Assembly (NCBI GenBank): GCA_900540005.1
Contig: UQEM01000003.1
Location: forward strand, 1 to 46,487
Reading direction: 5' to 3'
Length of the DNA stretch: 46,487 bases
Source: an uncultured Ruminococcus sp.
GTDB taxonomy: Bacteria > Bacillota > Clostridia > Oscillospirales > Ruminococcaceae
Under the pieces are notes generated by a model. It was not told where the DNA came from. It saw nothing but the letters and a program-made list of their open reading frames with translations, and made no database searches. The position numbers and the translations under genes were made by a program. Positions 41,973 through 46,487 of the stretch are shown piece after piece. Each line of letters begins with the position of its first letter. Position 1 is the stretch's first letter.

Positions 41973-42454
41973 GACTGTCTGCTCTTTCCGTTATCTCCGC
42001 GAAGCTGTTCATTCTCACGCTCAAGCTTTTCAACTCTGAGAGCAAGCTTCTTGTTTTCAAGCTGGAGCATATCGAGTCTTTCTCTCAGCTCGCTCATATC
42101 AGGACTTGCTGCGTTTTCGCGCAGTGTATTAAGTACCACAACGGTATTCGCGTTAAAGTCATTCTGCTCGAAAACAACAGGCTCGATATAGAACTTTATC
42201 ATCTTGCGCAGAACTTTCTTTATGAACACCTTTACCGGATTGCCCTGAAGCTGCTTATATGGCTGGATATAATAGCGGGTATTGAGGTATCTGAGCGACT
42301 CATCAGCCGCCTCAAGAGTTCCTGCCTTGACCTGAACAGGCTTTTTATAGGGAACGTCCTCAAAGCTGAGCATATCAGCCGTGAGATCCTCGTCCTTTAT
42401 CTTTTTCCTGATATCCGCCATTATTTCTTCTATGTTTATATTGTTGTTATCCAT
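41969..42454 (-). CDS. Coiled-coil protein of the glycan operon
   Basis: 161 residues. N-terminal helix NNINIEEIMADIRKKIKDEDL, middle segment with ESLRYLNTRYYIQPYKQLQGNPVKVFIKKVLRKMIKFYIEPVVFEQNDFNANTV, then a heptad-rich coiled coil (LRERLDMLQLENKKLALRVEKLERENEQL). No signal peptide; the hydrophobic FIKKVLRKMIKFYIEPVV stretch is amphipathic and could lie on the membrane. I recall this domain order in proteins that sit beside, or are fused to, methyltransferases in Bacillota surface-glycan clusters. Here it is 10 bp downstream of a coiled-coil methyltransferase and overlaps a GT4 gene. Plausibly a scaffold that holds the methyltransferase and transferases together; this is inference. Confidence 0.82.
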   Translation of the reverse strand: MDNNNINIEEIMADIRKKIKDEDLTADMLSFEDVPYKKPVQVKAGTLEAADESLRYLNTRYYIQPYKQLQGNPVKVFIKKVLRKMIKFYIEPVVFEQNDFNANTVVVLNTLRENAASPDMSELRERLDMLQLENKKLALRVEKLERENEQLRGDNGKSRQS

Positions 42455-42464
42455 TGTTTTCTCC

Positions 42465-43619
42465 TTATTTTACCGCAACTATTGCGTAATCCTGACTTCC
42501 GAATATCATATCCGAAACGCGTTTTACAGCCTCGTTGAATTCGTCTATGTTTTCCGCGTCCGCTTTGAGCGGCGGAATGCTGAACTGCGGCTTGCTGCTC
42601 TCGGTATAGATTATATCTATGTTTCTGAAGCCTGCCTTTTCAAGGTAATATTTCATGGTAAGCGGGTGAACAGGCTTGATATGCGAGGGGTCTATATAAA
42701 AGGCGTTGGTGTATATCGAGAGCGATGTCGGGTTCGGAGTCTCGATGATTATGCAGCCGCCGCTGCTGAGCTTTTCATAGGCAGCGTTGCATATACGGAT
42801 TATCTGATTTGGTTTGAGGTGCTCGACCACCTGTCCGATAAAGATACCGTCCACGCTTTCAAGCTTGGCAAGATAGTCCGCTCCGTCTCCGCACTCGGCA
42901 TTCAGACCCTTCATGCGGCAGTAATCAACATAAGGCTCGTAAATGTCAACACCCACGGCATTTATGCCGTTATCCTGCATGAGCGAGAGAAACTCTCCGC
43001 GTCCGCAGCCGATATCGACAACGTTCTTTTTGTCACGGAAATAAGGGATATACGCCTTCTGCGCCTTCTTTATGCTGTCTATCGAGCCGCGGAAGTGATT
43101 CTCAAAATCAAAATAATCTATGTCCTCATAGTCCGAACCGCCTGAATTTACGGCAGGAGCTGCCGTAACCTGCTGCCCGTCTGCCTTATCGGCTGAAACA
43201 GCCGCCGCAGGAGCGCGCTTTACGTCCTTTTCAATACTGGCGAGCTTGTACTTCACAAACTCGCTGTCGCTTTGCAGGCTCTCTATCGCGGCATTGTTGT
43301 TGCGCAGGTTGACTGACGAATTTTCAAGGTCGCTGCGGATACCTGTCGTGTCGCTTCGCAGGATATTTATCTCCGCCTGCATTTCAGAGGCAATGTTTTC
43401 AACATGGTCTGAAAGCTTGTCCATGCGCTCAAAATTAGGGCGTATATACTGGTTGAAGATATTTTCAAGGTTGTCAAGGCGATCGTTTACCGGAGTCAGG
43501 GCGGTATTTACCTCCGCCAGAATTTCCTGTTCCTTGCGGTCAAGAGCCGCTTCAAACTCCGTCATGCGCCTTTCGTGCTCTCTGAACAGTCTGTGTTTAA
43601 TTTTAGATTTAATTCCCAT
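42465..43619 (-). CDS. Coiled-coil SAM-dependent methyltransferase, possible chain-terminating enzyme
   Basis: 384 residues. Residues about 15-135 form a long coiled coil (ERRMTEFEAALDRKEQEIL, DRLDNLENIFNQYI, MDKLSDHVENIASEMQAEINIL), then an Ala/Ser linker (136-162), then a class I methyltransferase domain: SAM-binding motif VVDIGCGRGEFLSLM (residues 200-214), VGVDIYEPYVDYC, and FIGQVVEHLKPNQIIRI, GGCIIIETPNPTS. Together with the Wzm/Wzt exporter directly upstream, this resembles WbdD-type systems, in which a methyltransferase held at a fixed distance by a coiled coil caps the non-reducing end of the polymer. WbdD also has a kinase domain, absent here, and its coiled coil is C-terminal. The capping role is inference. 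Confidence 0.88.
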   Translation of the reverse strand: MGIKSKIKHRLFREHERRMTEFEAALDRKEQEILAEVNTALTPVNDRLDNLENIFNQYIRPNFERMDKLSDHVENIASEMQAEINILRSDTTGIRSDLENSSVNLRNNNAAIESLQSDSEFVKYKLASIEKDVKRAPAAAVSADKADGQQVTAAPAVNSGGSDYEDIDYFDFENHFRGSIDSIKKAQKAYIPYFRDKKNVVDIGCGRGEFLSLMQDNGINAVGVDIYEPYVDYCRMKGLNAECGDGADYLAKLESVDGIFIGQVVEHLKPNQIIRICNAAYEKLSSGGCIIIETPNPTSLSIYTNAFYIDPSHIKPVHPLTMKYYLEKAGFRNIDIIYTESSKPQFSIPPLKADAENIDEFNEAVKRVSDMIFGSQDYAIVAVK

Positions 43620-43639
43620 AGCCTGAAATCTCCTGTTAC

Positions 43640-44956
43640 TTACGCTTTTTTATCAAGCTGCCACTTGTGGGGAATCCTGACAACTCCTACATCTCCGTAT
43701 GATGCAAGCATTTGTATCTTGCACGCCTCGCGGTAATAGTCAATGGGGATCCCCTCTCCTGTTTCGATAGCAAAATCAATGAGGTACTCGCCTGCAAGGA
43801 GCTGAACTCCGTCAAGTGTGAGTTCCACAGTACCGCCCGAGGTGAGGTCAAATTCTTCGAGCTTGTCTATCCTTGTATTCGTACCGTAGCACTGAACTCC
43901 GTCACGGTTAAAGATACCTATACCGAAAACAGCGTCATTTACGGGTTTCTTGACGATATAGTCAAGGCGGAAGATAATGCTCTCGCCCGTTCTGAAAGCG
44001 TTCTGCGGCGCTCCATCGGCAGTAAATGTCTTAATGCTGCGTATTCTCGCATTGCCGCTTCCCCAGCGATTGCGTTCGGCAGTTTCCTGCTGCTGTTCCT
44101 CCGCCGCGGAAGTCTCCTGCGCAGGAGCTTTTTCCTCCGTATCGGCAGCCTCCTGTTCAGCCTTTTCCTCCTCGGCAGCTTTCTTTTCAAGCTCCTTCTG
44201 ATTGTGCTCCTGCATCTTGCGGCTCATGAAATCGAGATATTCAAGGTCTATCTCCTTCGGCGGGCCTTCAGCGCGGATAAGCCCCTCGTGTATCCAGATA
44301 GAACGGTCGCATATCTGCTCTATCTGTCCAAGTGAGTGCGAAACGATAACTATAGTCGTGCCCTGCGCCTTTATCTCGCGCAGCTTATTGAAGCACTTGG
44401 TCTGGAAATTTGCGTCGCCTACCGCGAGTATCTCGTCAATAAGCAGAATATCCGCGTCAACGTTTATCGCGACCGAGAATGCCAGTCGCATATACATACC
44501 CGAGGAATAGGTTCGCACAGGGTTGTCGATGAATTCGCCAAGCTCCGAGAAATCAACTATCTCTTCCAAGCGGCTGTCGATCTCCTTTTTTGTAAGACCG
44601 AAGATCGCGGCGTTTGTGTAAATGTTCTCCCTGCCGCTCATATCTGGGTGAAATCCCGCGCCGAGTTCAAGCAGGCTCGAAACGCGGCCGTTCATTGTTA
44701 TTGTGCCGCTGTCGGGATACATTATCCTCGTCAGGAGCTTGAGAGTGGTACTTTTTCCGCAGCCGTTGTGTCCGATAAGACCCACAGCCTCGCCGCGCCT
44801 TATCTGAAAGGTTATGTCCCTGAGAACTCTGCGCTCCTCGTAGCGGTTGCGCTTTCTGAAAAGCAGCCTCTCCTTTAGCTGAGCACCCTTGTCAAAGTAG
44901 ATTTTAAAGCTTTTGGTAACGTGTTCAACGTCTATTACAATATCATTCTTTGCCAT
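43640..44956 (-). CDS. ABC transporter ATPase with C-terminal glycan-binding domain (Wzt type)
   Basis: 438 residues. ABC domain 1-245: Walker A GHNGCGKST (62-70), signature YSSGM (150-154), Walker B ILLIDE (170-175) followed by ILAVGDANFQ, and switch His in VSHSLGQI. A Glu/Ala/Lys-rich linker (about 250-295) joins a C-terminal beta-sandwich that opens with the family hallmark NRWGSGNARIRSI and continues to about 438. In the E. coli O9a exporter this domain binds the capped end of the finished O-antigen and licenses export. The total length is close to that enzyme. The overlapping permease gene is upstream (stop and start share 1 bp). Energises export of the surface glycan; recognition of a methylated terminus is inferred from the neighbouring methyltransferase. 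Confidence 0.94.
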   Translation of the reverse strand: MAKNDIVIDVEHVTKSFKIYFDKGAQLKERLLFRKRNRYEERRVLRDITFQIRRGEAVGLIGHNGCGKSTTLKLLTRIMYPDSGTITMNGRVSSLLELGAGFHPDMSGRENIYTNAAIFGLTKKEIDSRLEEIVDFSELGEFIDNPVRTYSSGMYMRLAFSVAINVDADILLIDEILAVGDANFQTKCFNKLREIKAQGTTIVIVSHSLGQIEQICDRSIWIHEGLIRAEGPPKEIDLEYLDFMSRKMQEHNQKELEKKAAEEEKAEQEAADTEEKAPAQETSAAEEQQQETAERNRWGSGNARIRSIKTFTADGAPQNAFRTGESIIFRLDYIVKKPVNDAVFGIGIFNRDGVQCYGTNTRIDKLEEFDLTSGGTVELTLDGVQLLAGEYLIDFAIETGEGIPIDYYREACKIQMLASYGDVGVVRIPHKWQLDKKA

Positions 44957-45732
44957 TACAATTCCTCCGCAAAACGCTTCTGAAGCTTATTGAAAACAAG
45001 TATACCGACTATAAGTATCAGGATTCCGAGACCTGCCGCAGAAAGAAGCGTTGTGAGATCGGGGATCTTTTTCTCGTATAAAACCGCTCTGTAGCATTCA
45101 ATAACGTGCGTCATGGGGTTAAGGTTGAATATCGGCATGAGGTTCTCGGGGACGATAGACTTGTCGTACATGATAGGCGTCATGTACATCCATGCCATTG
45201 TCACAATGCCGAGAATGTGCTCAAGATCTCTGAAATAAACGGTTATCGCGGATGTGAGCATTGCCATTCCGAGTGCGAGAATGTACTCGACAAGCATAAT
45301 TACGGGCAAAGTCAGTAGCGCAAGGAAGTTTATGCCCGCGCCCGAAACTATTATTACCGCAAAAATTACAATGAAACACAGCAGCATATTGACGAAACTG
45401 CTCGTCACATAGGATATCGGTATGACCATTCGCGGAAAGTAGATTTTCTTGATGAGGTCTTTCTGCGCGACGATCGAAGCCGAGCCGACGGTTATTGACG
45501 ACGAAAAGAAGATCCACGGTATCAGCGCGACAAAAAGATAGAGGTAGTAGCGCTCAATGTTGGTTTTCAGAATGAACGAAAACACGATAGTGTAGACCAC
45601 GAGCTGGAGCAGCGGGTTGATGAAAGTCCACAAAAATCCGAGAACCGAGCCTTTGTATCTGCCTCTCAGATCTTTCTTTACGAGGCTGAAGATCATCTGC
45701 CTGTAAGCATACAATTCTTTAAAAGTATTCAT
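44956..45732 (-). CDS. ABC-2 type polysaccharide export permease (Wzm/TagG type)
   Basis: 258 residues with about six membrane segments. N-terminal YRQMIFSLVKKDLRGRYKGSVLGFLWTFINPLLQLVVYTIVF is the typical opening of O-antigen/teichoic-acid permeases, and the C-terminal PIMYDKSIVPENL...NPMTHVIECYRAVLYEKKIP matches too. It forms the membrane channel driven by the ATPase encoded next. It is the first gene of the operon, 75 bp after a near-consensus promoter. CAGGAGAATT-type ribosome site (AAGGAG) precedes the ATG. Confidence 0.95.
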   Translation of the reverse strand: MNTFKELYAYRQMIFSLVKKDLRGRYKGSVLGFLWTFINPLLQLVVYTIVFSFILKTNIERYYLYLFVALIPWIFFSSSITVGSASIVAQKDLIKKIYFPRMVIPISYVTSSFVNMLLCFIVIFAVIIVSGAGINFLALLTLPVIMLVEYILALGMAMLTSAITVYFRDLEHILGIVTMAWMYMTPIMYDKSIVPENLMPIFNLNPMTHVIECYRAVLYEKKIPDLTTLLSAAGLGILILIVGILVFNKLQKRFAEEL

Positions 45733-45806
45733 AAATTCTCCTTAATTATGGCGGCAAAAATGGTAAAATACCGCATATATGCATAAATAATCCATTCTAT
45801 CATTAA

Positions 45807-45835
45807 ATTATACCACACCCCTCATTATGTGTCAA
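45807..45835 (-). promoter_or_regulatory. Promoter of the surface-glycan operon
   Basis: Minus-strand TTGACA, 17-base spacer, TATAAT: a perfect consensus sigma-A promoter, the best in the window. It lies about 60 bp after the second rRNA terminator and drives the genes from the permease (45732) down to cysS (31534), which are tightly packed or overlapping. Confidence 0.8.
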
Positions 45836-45888
45836 TAGTAAGCGCGGCTATTGCCCAATATTTCGTCATTTTTAGCCATTTTTGGGCA

Positions 45889-45913
45889 TAAAAAAACAGC
45901 CTTTTTGGGCTGT
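45889..45913 (-). terminator. Second terminator after the rRNA operon
   Basis: ACAGCC/GGCTGT stem (45896-45901 with 45908-45913), followed on the minus strand by TTTTTTTATG. It backs up the terminator directly after the 5S gene. Confidence 0.8.
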
Positions 45914-45943
45914 AATCTTGTAGGACTAAGATCTCAACAGAAT

Positions 45944-45976
45944 AATAAAAAAGTCTCTATCCAAGATAGAGACTTT
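45944..45976 (-). terminator. First rRNA operon terminator
   Basis: Perfect 11 bp stem AAAGTCTCTAT (45950-45960) with ATAGAGACTTT (45966-45976) and a 5-base loop, followed on the minus strand by TTTTTATTATT, 8 bases past the 5S 3' end. Confidence 0.92.
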
Positions 45977-45983
45977 ACTTTGT

Positions 45984-46099
<116 letters not shown>

Positions 46100-46168
46100 T
46101 AGAAAACTGAAAAGAACAAAGAAAAGTAATAAGCATAAGAGGGAGAACAATGAACTTGAAGTAAAAGG
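46100..46168 (-). other. 23S-5S spacer
   Basis: About 70 bases of AT-rich spacer between the 23S 3' end and the 5S gene; no tRNA in it. Confidence 0.8.

Positions 46169-46487
<319 letters not shown>

Overview
The window looks like one end of an assembled contig from a fibrolytic Ruminococcus-type bacterium (Oscillospiraceae, Bacillota). Four secreted proteins end in cellulosomal type I dockerins, one of them a GH5 endoglucanase. There are also sporulation-type yabP/yabQ genes, a class 3 ProS, strong Shine-Dalgarno sites and several TTG starts. The first 48 bases are not biological: they are an Illumina Nextera i5/Read-1 adapter with an index.

Layout. 1-2.6 kb is an AT-rich accessory remnant. 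It holds the 3' part of a GmrSD-like (DUF1524/HNH) nuclease gene, a small TnpV-like gene, a cluster of short hairpins, and a 3' tRNA fragment followed by a terminator, which looks like the attachment-site end of an integrated element. 2.7-5.0 kb carries two dockerin proteins (one with BspA-type LRRs). 5.2-8.4 kb runs forward: proS, then yabP-yabQ-divIC-S1 protein. 8.6-13.8 kb holds a convergent pair: a DUF6055/left-handed beta-helix/dockerin protein and a GH5 cellulase with dockerin. From 14.1 kb to the end every gene is on the minus strand: carD; a YfhO-family membrane protein; a Wzz-like chain-length protein; glmM with a cytosolic GH43; secG-rnr-lipoprotein; a Na/Pi transporter; a toxin-like lipoprotein with uvrC; and a roughly 14 kb surface-glycan operon. 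That operon runs from a near-perfect promoter at 45.8 kb down to cysS, and the 3' end of an rRNA operon (23S, 5S) follows beyond it.

How the genes work together. The polysaccharide operon encodes a Wzm/Wzt-type ABC exporter whose ATPase carries a C-terminal glycan-binding-type domain, a coiled-coil methyltransferase, a small coiled-coil partner, three GT4 glycosyltransferases, a GT-C membrane transferase, a polyprenyl-phosphate-type GT2 and a flippase-like membrane protein. This is the parts list for a glycan whose chain is ended by capping and recognised by its exporter. cysE, a small unknown gene and cysS ride at its distal end. Yfho/Wzz and GlmM (UDP-GlcNAc supply) fit the same envelope theme. 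The dockerin proteins belong to an extracellular cellulosome-like degradation system whose scaffoldin is not in this window.
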